5,024 nucleotides of DNA from Bosea beijingensis (GCF_030758975.1 NZ_CP132359.1:5543201-5548224), one strand, 5' to 3'; counted from the first letter of the stretch, positions 1-5,024 are shown. The notes: generated from the letters alone by a model not told the origin. Program-made: numbers and translations.

Positions 1-7
1 TCTCTAG
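1..7 (+). other. Possible last codons of an anti-sigma factor gene (cut by window edge)
   Basis: The window opens with CTC TAG at 2-7. The intact convergent arrangement at the right side of the window also ends its anti-sigma gene with CTC TAG (4918-4923), followed by a cfa 3' end on the opposite strand. Here too a cfa 3' end begins 30 bp later. By analogy the stop at 5-7 would end a second anti-sigma gene lying outside the window. Only two codons are visible, so this rests entirely on position. Confidence 0.25.
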
Positions 8-27
8 GAGACGATGTGGCAAGAAAC

Positions 28-98
28 GCCGCGCCCGTCAGCGGCCTTGCAGGGCGATGAGGTTGACGTCGATCGTCCGGGCGCGGAAGCCGGCTTCG
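28..98. repeat. Direct repeat, left copy (cfa 3' end), paired with 4954-5024
   Basis: These 71 bp align without gaps to 4954-5024, with 7 mismatches counted by eye (about 90% identity). The repeat holds the final 20 codons of cfa plus the first 10 bp past its stop. The right copy is cut by the window edge, so the repeat probably extends further to the right. The mismatches argue against a simple terminal overlap of a circular molecule and suggest diverged copies. Confidence 0.85.
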
Positions 99-307
99 CA
101 ATAGCAGAGATAGAACTCCCAGAGCCGGCGAAACGGCTCGTCGAAGCCCAGCGGCGCGATCTCGGCCCAGTTCTCCAGGAAGCGCCGGCGCCATTCCTTG
201 AGGGTCAGGGCGTAGCTGTCGCCGAAGTCGAGCTGTTCGATGACGGCGAGCGCGGCAGCCTCGGCACTGCTCTTCAGTATCGGAACCGACGGCAGGCTGC
301 CTCCGGG
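38..307 (-). pseudogene. cfa: 3' fragment of cyclopropane-fatty-acyl-phospholipid synthase
   Basis: This minus-strand fragment encodes roughly the last 89 residues of a SAM-dependent cyclopropane-fatty-acyl-phospholipid synthase, which methylenates unsaturated acyl chains of membrane phospholipids. The reading begins at a PGGSLPSV motif, matching the usual FPGG-LPS segment. It continues through DFGDSYALTLKEWRRRF, then GFDEPFRRLWEFYLCYCEAGF and RTIDVNLIALQGR, with TGA at 40-38. Full enzymes are around 400 residues, so the SAM-binding methyltransferase core is missing. Upstream of about 307 the frame stays open but no longer resembles the family, which marks the break. The left copy has Arg where the right copy has Gly (FRARTID versus FRAGTID). 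Gly is the usual residue as I recall the family, which fits drift in a dead copy. The family call is from memory of conserved segments, not a search. Confidence 0.85.
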
Positions 308-324
308 TGTGAAGGGTTTCGGAT

Positions 325-407
325 GCCGGCCCGTGCGAGCTGGGATGGTCCGGGTTGAGGGCCGGCGTTCGAAAGCCTCCAGTGGAGGAAGCCGCGGCCC
401 GGGGCCG
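325..407. repeat. Cluster of inverted repeats at the IS91 3' (origin-side) end
   Basis: Three potential hairpins lie close together. The arms GCCGGCCC (325-332) and GGGCCGGC (359-366) are a perfect 8-bp match with a 26-bp spacer. CCTCC (376-380) pairs with GGAGG (384-388) over a 3-nt loop. CGGCC (395-399) pairs with GGCCG (403-407) over a 3-nt loop. On the minus strand, GAAC occurs at 370-367 between the first and second hairpin; GAAC is one of the tetranucleotides reported next to the origin end of IS91. Assigning these hairpins to oriIS is inference from position and structure. Confidence 0.5.
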
Positions 408-409
408 TG

Positions 410-632
410 CGCTATGGGGATTTCGCGGCGCGGCCTAGTTGGCGGGCTCGTGCGAGGCGTGGATCGAGGGCGCTATGTTCTGTCCGGGATGCCCGGCAGC
501 CTGAGGTTTGCTGCGCCTGGGACGGATGCGGGCCCGCCGCAATCTCCATTTCCGTCGTCGGGCCGAAGAAGATCGCCCGCTCTCTGGCTGAGACCGGTTG
601 TGGTCCGTCTGGGTGTCGCCCCGGCGCCATCG
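410..632. other. Non-coding stretch downstream of the transposase
   Basis: No convincing gene is seen here. Open frames exist on both strands, as expected at this GC content, but none has recognisable protein similarity or a good ribosome binding site. The minus-strand frame that reaches into it starts inside the transposase C-terminus in another frame. I take the stretch as the untranslated 3' part of the IS91-like element. Confidence 0.5.
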
Positions 633-1781
633 TCATGATGTGTCGATCCTGACGGCGAAGATGGTGCGCGGCGCTGTGCCCGGCGCGAAGCGCTCGACGA
701 GGATCATGCGGCCACCGCAGCAGGGGCAAGGTGGCCTCCGCTCATCGACTGGATCGGATTGTTCGGCCGAGATCTCTGCTTCACGATCTGCCGTCATGGC
801 GTCCGGTGTTGGCGCCGCGATGATCTGCCTGATGCGGGCGATGGTGCCGGCGCGCCGGCTCGAGGCGAGCAATCCATAATGCCGGATGCGGTGGAATCCG
901 TCGGGCAGGACGTGGAGCAGGAAGCGGCGGATGAACTCGAAGGCCGTCAGCGTCATGGTCTTGCGCCAGGTCTCGCCGGCGGAGCGGGCGCGATAATCCT
1001 TCCAGCGGAACGTGACCCCGTGCCGATCCATGGCAATGATGCGGCTGTTGGCGATGGCGACGCGGTGGGTGTAGCGGGCGAGATAGGCCAGCACGGCCTC
1101 AGGTCCGCCGAAGGGGCGCTTGGCATAGACGACCCAGTCGGCTCGTCGCAGCGGCGCCAGCACGGTGGCGAAGGCCTCGGCTTCGGCCAGATGGGCGAGA
1201 TCGCCATGGAAGGCGAGCCGCCCGGAAGCATTGAGAGCGGCGAGCCCTTCGAGGAAGAGCCTGCGGAACAGCCGCGAGAGCACGCGCACGGGCAGGAAGA
1301 AGCCAGGCCGGCACGGGATCCAGCGAGCGCTGTCAGGCGACAATCCGCCTCCGGGTGCGATGATGTGGAGATGGGGATGATGGGTCATCGCCGATCCCCA
1401 GGTGTGCAGCACCGAGGTGAAGCCGATGCGGGTACCGAGATGCCGGGGATCGCTCGCGATGGTGGCGAGCGTCTCGGCTGCTGCCTTGAACAGAAGGCCG
1501 TAGACGGCGGCCTTGTTTTGGAAGGCGATGGCCGCGACCGGTGCCGGCAGGGTGAAGACGAGATGATAGTAGGGCACGGGCAGCAGGTCGGCCTGCCGGT
1601 CCGCGAGCCAGTCCTTCGCCGCCGCGCCCTGGCATCGTGGGCAGTGCCGGTTGCGGCAGGAGTTATAGGCGATCGTCGCGTGATCGCAGTCGCCGCAGGC
1701 CATGACGCTCCCCCAGCCGACCAGTCGACACGAAAGTTCTCGAACGCGGGGTCCGAACTCCGGCCTCAGATCGTGTTCCAC
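633..1781 (-). pseudogene. IS91-family Y2 (HUH) transposase, N-terminus replaced
   Basis: The open frame gives 382 residues, but only residues 27-382 (up to about 1703) resemble IS91-family transposases. This enzyme nicks and rejoins single-stranded DNA for rolling-circle transposition. Visible features are an N-terminal zinc-finger region with Cys29, Cys32, Cys42, Cys47 and Cys50; the HUH metal site in HPHLH (H137-L-H139); the paired catalytic tyrosines in YLARY (Y233 and Y237); and a C-terminal CPCCGG finger (Cys352, 354, 355). The C-terminal end RIDTS is typical of alphaproteobacterial members. Family proteins are usually about 400 residues, so roughly 45 N-terminal residues are missing. 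The first 26 residues of the open frame come from the neighbouring DNA, with no clear ribosome binding site. The catalytic core is intact, so residual activity cannot be excluded. Confidence 0.88.
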
Positions 1782-1913
1782 AGCGACGTTTCCTCCACGG
1801 CAGAGCTCGGAGCGACGTTACGCGATCTCTCCGCCCGGAAGAACGACGTGTTCGTTCGATGTGAAGCTGATACTGTCGAAATCGACAGATCAACTGCCTG
1901 GATCGGCAACTCG
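1736..1913. promoter_or_regulatory. Upstream region of the Lrp-type gene
   Basis: This stretch separates the broken IS from the regulator. The regulator frame stays open through it, but the translation is not recognisable and the conserved Lrp N-terminus begins only at 1914. It probably carries the regulator's promoter and possibly the remnant of a divergent region that lay there before the IS junction. I could not pick a reliable -35/-10 pair. Confidence 0.4.
1873..1888. promoter_or_regulatory. Perfect 16-bp palindromic element, candidate Lrp operator
   Basis: CTGTCGA-AA-TCGACAG has perfect 7-bp arms around a 2-bp centre, ending 25 bp before the regulator's ATG. Outside it, GAT and ATC can extend the symmetry with a single unpaired A on the left. 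Lrp/AsnC proteins commonly bind imperfect palindromes of about 15 bp and repress their own gene, so position and size suit an autoregulatory operator. It does not match the E. coli Lrp consensus, and a simple RNA hairpin remains possible. Confidence 0.45.
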
Positions 1914-2330
1914 ATGGACGACCTCGACCACCGCCTGATCGCTGAACTTCGGGTCAATGCCCGATCCACGGTTCCGACATTGGCCAAGCTTCTCGGCGTC
2001 GCCCGCGGCACCGTTCAAACCCGGATGGATCGCTTGCTCGCGAGCGGGATCATTGCCGGGTTCACGGTGCGGCTGAAGGAGATGGAATCCACCGATCGGA
2101 TACGCGGTGTCATGATGATCGAGTTGGAGGGGCGCAACGTGAAGAGCGTCGTAGCGGCCCTGCGGAAGAACCCGGGATTTTCAGGGCTTCATACTACGAA
2201 CGGTCTCTGGGACCTCGTAGCGGAAATCGAGGTCGCGGACATGCCCGCGTTCAACCGGCTGGTGAGCGGCATCAGGATTATGGAAGGCATCTCCAAATCC
2301 GAAACGCACATCCTCCTGGGTCCAGCGTAG
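1914..2330 (+). CDS. Lrp/AsnC family transcriptional regulator
   Basis: This is a 138-residue protein of the usual Lrp/AsnC layout. An N-terminal helix-turn-helix begins MDDLDHRLIAELRVNAR, with the second and recognition helices around residues 20-40 (TLAKLLGVARGTVQTRMDRL). A C-terminal RAM effector-binding domain spans about residues 63-137, including a GLWDLVAEIEV strand and a SETHILL end. Such proteins form octamers that sense amino acids or related metabolites and regulate amino-acid metabolism or transport. The start is chosen because MDDLDHRLI matches the normal family N-terminus; the frame is open far upstream only by chance. There is no strong Shine-Dalgarno sequence, which leaves some doubt about the start. 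A palindrome lies 25 bp upstream. No divergently transcribed target gene survives; the IS remnant lies there instead. The GC content looks lower than in the IS and ABC segments. The effector is unknown. Confidence 0.9.
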   Translation: MDDLDHRLIAELRVNARSTVPTLAKLLGVARGTVQTRMDRLLASGIIAGFTVRLKEMESTDRIRGVMMIELEGRNVKSVVAALRKNPGFSGLHTTNGLWDLVAEIEVADMPAFNRLVSGIRIMEGISKSETHILLGPA

Positions 2331-2480
2331 CAAGCAGGCTCATTGCTGGGAGTGGCGGCAGCTCGAGCACAGGCGCTCGATATGAGAAGAGAAGCAGTCA
2401 GGATCACTGTTGGGTGCCCTTTCCTGTTTTGCCCCGACCGATCGAGCTCAAGCGCTAGCGTGGCCGTCTTTTGATCCTCG
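2331..2480. other. Intergenic stretch between the Lrp-type gene and the PRC-barrel promoter
   Basis: No gene was recognised here. There is no clear rho-independent terminator after the regulator: the short symmetric elements such as AGCGCT are not followed by a T-run. The stretch separates the regulator from the promoter region starting near 2481. Confidence 0.5.
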
Positions 2481-2498
2481 ATGTTCCGGTAGGAACAT
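2481..2498. repeat. Inverted repeat overlapping the PRC-barrel gene promoter
   Basis: ATGTTCC-GGTA-GGAACAT has perfect 7-bp arms around a 4-bp spacer. The right arm contains the GGAAC that would act as the -35 element of the candidate EcfG promoter. The repeat could be a binding site for a dimeric regulator that overlaps the promoter, or a chance extension of the -35 element. Nothing in the window decides between these. Confidence 0.4.
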
Positions 2499-2516
2499 TG
2501 GAGCCCTAGATCAGTT
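2492..2516 (+). promoter_or_regulatory. Candidate EcfG (general stress sigma factor) promoter
   Basis: GGAAC at 2492-2496 is followed, after 16 bp, by AGTT at 2513-2516. The alphaproteobacterial general-stress sigma factor EcfG recognises GGAAC, a 16-17 bp gap, then CGTT, so this is a one-mismatch fit at a suitable distance from the PRC-barrel ATG at 2555. PRC-barrel and CsbD-like genes are frequent members of that regulon, which supports the call. It is a motif match by eye only. Confidence 0.55.
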
Positions 2517-2554
2517 GTGGAGACGGCTGGGATATATGTCTGGAGAATTCTAAT

Positions 2555-2956
2555 ATGCGTAAAATGCTCGTCGCCCTCGCTGTTACCTCGACGATCTTCG
2601 GTGGTAGCATGGCCTATGCTCAGACTGCGACGACCACTGCGCGTGAAGTCTATATCAAGGCGCAGCCGACGGACGTTCTCAGCAGCAATCTCATTGGTCT
2701 GAACGTTCAGAATAACGCCAAGGACAATGTCGGTGAGATCAAGGATCTCGTCGTTTCTAATGGCAGCCTGTCCGGGCTGATCCTTTCGGTGGGTGGCTTC
2801 CTCGGTATCGGCGAGCGCTACGTCGTCGTCGCGCCGCCCGCGGTTAAGGTCGTCTACTCCGAGAACGACAAGAAGTGGTCCGCGACCATGGACACGACCA
2901 AGGATGCCCTGAAGGCCGCGCCGGAGTTCAAGTACGAAGGCCGCTGGAAGCGCTAA
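2555..2956 (+). CDS. Secreted PRC-barrel domain protein
   Basis: The 133-residue product has a signal peptide: MRKM, a hydrophobic stretch, then a likely cleavage after AYA (residue 22). It should therefore be exported to the periplasm. A single PRC-barrel domain spans about residues 39-95, with the characteristic segments NLIGLNVQN, VGEIKDLVV, LILSVGGFLGIGERYVVV. The C-terminal part has the MDTTKDALKAAPEFKYEG pattern common in Hyphomicrobiales members. PRC-barrels are small beta-barrels seen in photosynthetic reaction centres, RimM and many stress proteins; the role of the periplasmic single-domain type is not known. The start is supported by GGAG at 2542-2545, 9 bp before ATG. A candidate EcfG promoter lies upstream, and a csbD-like gene begins 46 bp downstream, probably in the same transcript. 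Stress-linked function is an inference from that context. The gene appears complete. Confidence 0.9.
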   Translation: MRKMLVALAVTSTIFGGSMAYAQTATTTAREVYIKAQPTDVLSSNLIGLNVQNNAKDNVGEIKDLVVSNGSLSGLILSVGGFLGIGERYVVVAPPAVKVVYSENDKKWSATMDTTKDALKAAPEFKYEGRWKR

Positions 2957-3002
2957 CGCGCCGTTCGCCTTTATCCGCAACTCGAGACTGATGGAGGTCC
3001 CG

Positions 3003-3140
3003 ATGGACTGGAATCGCGTCGAAGGAAACTGGAAGCAGCTCAAGGGCAAGGTCAAGGAGCAGTGGGGCAAGCTGACCGATGACGATCTCGACGTCAGTTC
3101 TCCGGCGGCATGCGCCAGCGCATCATGCTGGCCTCGGTGA
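3003..3140 (+). pseudogene. CsbD-like stress protein gene, 3' half replaced
   Basis: The first 31 residues (MDWNRVEGNWKQLKGKVKEQ, then WGKLTDDDLDV) are a textbook CsbD-family N-terminus. CsbD-like proteins are small, highly charged, helical, and often induced by general stress; their biochemical role is unknown. Family members are about 60-70 residues. Here the similarity ends at about 3095, and the frame runs 14 more codons through DNA that encodes an ABC ATPase in another frame, stopping at TGA 3138-3140 to give 45 residues. GGAGG at 2993-2997, 5 bp before the ATG, is an excellent ribosome binding site, so the chimeric peptide may still be translated. It follows the PRC-barrel gene by 46 bp and presumably shares its promoter. 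The missing half of the family domain makes function unlikely. Confidence 0.85.
3093..3098. other. Breakpoint joining csbD-like gene to ABC ATPase gene
   Basis: To the left the DNA reads as CsbD codons (...GAT CTC GAC GTC). To the right it reads, in a different frame from 3095, as CAG TTC TCC GGC GGC, the start of an ABC signature motif. In family members the CsbD Val codon is usually followed by Ile (ATC), and the ABC Gln is usually preceded by His (CAC). A two- to four-base shared stretch around TCAG is therefore plausible, as expected for microhomology joining. The exact position cannot be fixed from one sequence. Confidence 0.65.
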
Positions 3141-4294
3141 TGCTGCTGAAGCCGGCCTTGCTGCTGGCGGACGAGCCGACCACCGCGCTCGACGCCGTCG
3201 TCCAGCGCGACGTGATGGAGCTGATGGTCGAGCTGACCAAGGCCAACGACACCGCCGTGCTCCTGATCTCGCATGATCTCGGCATGGTCGCGCGCTATTG
3301 CAGCCGCATCGTCGTGATGTGCCAGGGCGACGTGGTCGAGCAGGGCCAGAGCGAGGAGATCCTCGCCCGGCCGCAGCACCCCTATACCCGCAAGCTGCTC
3401 TCGGCGATGCCGCATCGCCTGCCGGCGCGGCTCCTGCCGGAGGCGAAGACGCCGATCGTCTCGGTCAGCGACCTCGTCGTCGAGTATCCCGGCCGGCAGG
3501 GCTTCTTCCGCAAGGGTGAGGTGAAGCGGGCGCTGCACGGCATCAGCATCGACGTTCAGCCCGGCGAGGTCGTCGCCGTCGTCGGCGGCTCGGGCTCGGG
3601 CAAGACCACGCTCGGCCAGTCGATCGCGGGCCTCGTCAAGCCGGCCGGCGGCGAGATCCGCTTCAACGGCAAGCCGATCACGAGGAGCGACGCGGCCTTC
3701 TGGGACTACCGCCTCAACTGCCAGATGGTCTTCCAGGACCCGTACTCCTCGCTCGATCCGCGCATGACCATCGGGCAGCTCGTCGCCGAGCCGCTCAGGC
3801 TCGTGCCCGACATGAGCCCGGCCGATCGCAAGGCCCGCGTCGCGGAGGTTCTGACCGAAGTCGGCCTGGGCGACGGCTTCGCCGAGCGCTATCCGCACGA
3901 GCTCTCGGGCGGGCAGCGCCAGCGCATCGCGATCGCCCGCGCGATCGTGCGCCGGCCGAGCTTCGTCATCGCCGACGAGCCGGTCTCGGCGCTCGACGTC
4001 ACCGTCCGCGCCCAGGTGCTCGAGCTCTTCGACGAGCTCCAGAAGAAGCACGGCTTCTCATGCCTGTTCATCAGCCACGATCTCGGCGTGGTCGAGCAGG
4101 TCGCCGACCGCGTCATCGTCATGCAGGACGGCAGGATCGTCGAGCAAGGCCCACGCGACGACATCTTCGACAACCCCAGGCACCCCTACACACAAAAGCT
4201 CCTCGCAGCCGTCCCCGGACTGGAAAGCACGAGTGAGGGAGGCGTCAGGCTCTTCTGGAGACGAGCCGAAAACGACAAGGCAATCGCCGGCTGA
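3095..4294 (+). pseudogene. Fused oligopeptide/dipeptide-type ABC transporter ATPase, N-terminally truncated
   Basis: This is the C-terminal part of a two-ATPase-domain protein of the DppD-DppF/GsiA type, which powers peptide, nickel or glutathione importers at the inner membrane. The reading enters at the first domain's signature (QFSGGMRQR). Counting from the ATG at 3110, it continues with Walker B ALLLADE (16-22), the switch His55 and HPYTRK (90-95). The second domain is complete: Walker A GGSGSGKTT (159-167), Q-loop FQDPYSS (208-214), signature LSGGQ (265-269), Walker B SFVIADE (284-290), switch His323 and HPYTQK. Whole proteins are around 550 residues, so roughly 160 N-terminal residues with the first Walker A and Q-loop are missing. 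The ATG at 3110 is the internal Met of the signature, with no ribosome binding site, so it is not a true start. The last 22 residues after VPGLE look atypical and may belong to the next junction. No permease or binding-protein genes are nearby. Confidence 0.88.
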
Positions 4295-4923
4295 CGGGTG
4301 ACGCAAAGCTGGATGCCGCGGTAACCCGCTGGCAGGCGCGGCTGGCGCCGATCGACGCAACCGCACGAATGGTCGCGCCATCCGCCGGGCTCTGGCAGCG
4401 CATCGAGAGCGGTCTGGACCGCGCGCCCGCTCCAACCCCGGCCGTGGCTGCACGGCCCGCGCTCGGCGTGCGGATCGCGCAGTGGTGGGACAATCTCTGG
4501 CTCTGGCGCGGGGCCGCTTTGGCCGGCATTGCCGCCGCGCTCCTGCTCGCTTTCGGGCTCGTCGCGGCCCTTGATCGCGCGCGTCGTCAGCCTGTGATGG
4601 TTGCCGTTCTGCTCACCGAGACCAATGTCGCAGCGGCCGTCGTGAACACGTTCGCCGATGGGCGCGTCGAACTGCTGCCGCTTCAGGATATCGCCGTGCC
4701 GCAGGGGCGTGCGCTGGAAATCTGGACATTGTGGGACCGTGCCACCGGGCCGCGTTCGGTCGGCCTCATCGACCGGGCTCGCGCCGCGCCCCTGCGATTG
4801 GACAACCTGCCGCTTGGGGCTGACCAGCTCTTCGAGATCACGGTGGAACCTGCCACCGGTTCTCCCACCGGTCGCCCGACCGGCCCGATCGTCGCGAAGG
4901 GGCTGACCACGCGGCGCCTCTAG
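4285..4923 (+). pseudogene. Anti-sigma factor (RskA-like), 5' end missing
   Basis: The frame ending at TAG 4921-4923 encodes the C-terminal part of an RskA/anti-sigma-K type protein, a membrane-anchored factor that sequesters an ECF sigma factor. Similarity starts near 4285 with RRLTGDAKLDAAVTRWQARL, the normal end of the cytoplasmic sigma-binding region. It continues with LWQRIE, a single membrane helix (about 4492-4572, GAALAGIAAALLLAFGLVAA), then the periplasmic domain with ALEIWTL and the typical GSPTGRPTGP turn. The usual N-terminal 40-60 residues are absent, and the DNA there is the tail of the ABC gene, overlapping by about 10 bp in another frame. The ATG at 4369 is internal to the family alignment, so the apparent 184-residue protein is unlikely to be the natural product. 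No sigma factor gene lies upstream. It converges with a cfa gene 40 bp away, an arrangement reminiscent of ECF/anti-sigma loci that control cfa genes. Confidence 0.8.
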
Positions 4924-4953
4924 AAGGCCGGCACGATGGGTGCGGTTGAACAG

Positions 4954-5024
4954 GCCGCGCCCGTCAACGGCCTTGCAAGGCAATCAGGTTGACGTCGATC
5001 GTCCCAGCGCGGAAGCCGGCCTCG
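4954..5024. repeat. Direct repeat, right copy (cfa 3' end), paired with 28-98
   Basis: This is the right-hand copy of the 71-bp direct repeat, offset by 4926 bp from the left one, with the same orientation and 7 mismatches. It stops at the window edge, so its true length is unknown. Recombination between the copies would delete everything from the IS91 remnant to the anti-sigma fragment. Confidence 0.85.
4964..5024 (-). CDS. cfa: Cyclopropane-fatty-acyl-phospholipid synthase, C-terminal end (runs off the window)
   Basis: The minus strand reads EAGFRAGTIDVNLIALQGR and then TGA (4966-4964), the C-terminus of a cyclopropane-fatty-acyl-phospholipid synthase. The 19 visible residues differ from the left copy at one position, with the family-typical Gly in FRAG. 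The rest of the gene lies beyond the right edge, so completeness cannot be judged. It is convergent with the anti-sigma fragment, with 40 bp between the two stop codons. The enzyme would act at the inner face of the cytoplasmic membrane using S-adenosylmethionine. The identification depends partly on the longer left-hand copy. Confidence 0.75.
   Translation of the reverse strand, partial: EAGFRAGTIDVNLIALQGR

Larger units (their letters stand above)
307..1735 (-). mobile_element. IS91-family insertion sequence, truncated at its transposase 5' end
   Basis: The element lies on the minus strand. It comprises most of a Y2/HUH transposase (633 to about 1703) and roughly 320 bp of non-coding DNA beyond the transposase stop. 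In IS91-like elements the replication origin end (oriIS) lies past the 3' end of the transposase, and here that side contains several GC-rich inverted repeats (325-407). The opposite end, which should hold the transposase N-terminus and terIS, is missing. Similarity stops somewhere between 1703 and about 1735, where the DNA upstream of the Lrp gene begins. Both outer limits are approximate: the left one is set by loss of cfa similarity near 307, though the true IS end could lie anywhere from there to about 370. IS91-type elements make no target duplication, so none is expected. Confidence 0.75.

Noticed and set aside
412..729. Minus-strand frame of 105 residues after the transposase.
   Set aside because: It starts inside the transposase C-terminus in a different frame, and no similarity or ribosome binding site was recognised.
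759..1913. Long plus-strand open frame leading into the Lrp-type gene, suggesting a 523-residue protein.
   Set aside because: Up to about 1703 it is the antisense shadow of the transposase, which has clear motifs on the minus strand. The Lrp-type family N-terminus is at 1914.
2189..4051. 620-residue minus-strand open frame.
   Set aside because: It lies antisense to the Lrp-type, PRC-barrel and ABC genes, all of which have recognisable motifs on the plus strand. Its translation is low-complexity and typical of a high-GC shadow frame.
4924..4974. AAGGCCG (4924-4930) and CGGCCTT (4968-4974) as a bidirectional terminator between convergent genes.
   Set aside because: The loop would be 37 nt, there is no T-run, and the right arm lies inside the cfa coding end. 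The pairing is probably chance at this GC content.
4971..4980. Perfect 10-bp palindrome CCTTGCAAGG.
   Set aside because: It lies within cfa coding sequence and is not preserved in the left copy (CCTTGCAGGG), so a conserved site is unlikely.
4186..4983. Minus-strand frame of 265 residues opposite the anti-sigma fragment.
   Set aside because: The plus strand has a membrane helix and RskA-like motifs, and the minus-strand translation resembles nothing known. It also overlaps the cfa 3' end in another frame.
1..5024. Matching window ends as evidence for a small circular molecule of about 4.9 kb.
   Set aside because: The two ends differ at 7 of 71 positions, and the sequence around them diverges, so they are different loci rather than the same overlap read twice.

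Overview
The window looks like GC-rich alphaproteobacterial DNA, most likely Hyphomicrobiales (Rhizobiales). The IS91-type transposase, the periplasmic PRC-barrel protein followed by a CsbD-like gene, and the convergent anti-sigma / cyclopropane-fatty-acid-synthase pair are all familiar from that group. The genus is a guess (Bosea- or Methylobacterium-like) and was not tested.

The main impression is a mosaic of gene pieces. From left to right: (1) the 3' end of a cyclopropane-fatty-acyl-phospholipid synthase (cfa) on the minus strand, cut at about 307; (2) an IS91-family (HUH, Y2) insertion sequence on the minus strand, with its transposase 3' end and a hairpin-rich downstream end but without the transposase N-terminus or the IS end beyond it; (3) an intact Lrp/AsnC regulator (1914-2330) with a perfect palindrome just upstream; (4) an intact secreted PRC-barrel protein (2555-2956) behind a candidate EcfG general-stress promoter; (5) a csbD-like gene (from 3003) cut after about 31 codons and joined to (6) the last two thirds of a fused Dpp/Opp-type ABC ATPase (3095-4294), which enters at the signature motif of its first ATPase domain; (7) the 3' part of a RskA-like anti-sigma factor (about 4285-4923), convergent with (8) the 3' end of a second cfa copy running off the right edge.

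The two cfa 3' ends are in direct orientation and 4926 bp apart. They align over 71 bp with 7 mismatches, counted by eye. The left edge also appears to keep the last two codons of an anti-sigma gene, so the convergent anti-sigma/cfa junction occurs twice. At the left copy cfa is broken; at the right copy the anti-sigma gene is broken.

Functionally, only the Lrp regulator and the PRC-barrel gene look complete. The PRC-barrel/csbD pair reads like a small general-stress operon whose second gene has been destroyed. No RNA genes, CRISPR arrays or phage genes were seen. I did not find a convincing new biological system. The points of interest are the chain of junctions, an IS91-like element apparently lacking one end beside foreign-looking DNA, and two candidate regulatory sites. 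A chimeric assembly is a real alternative to natural rearrangement.
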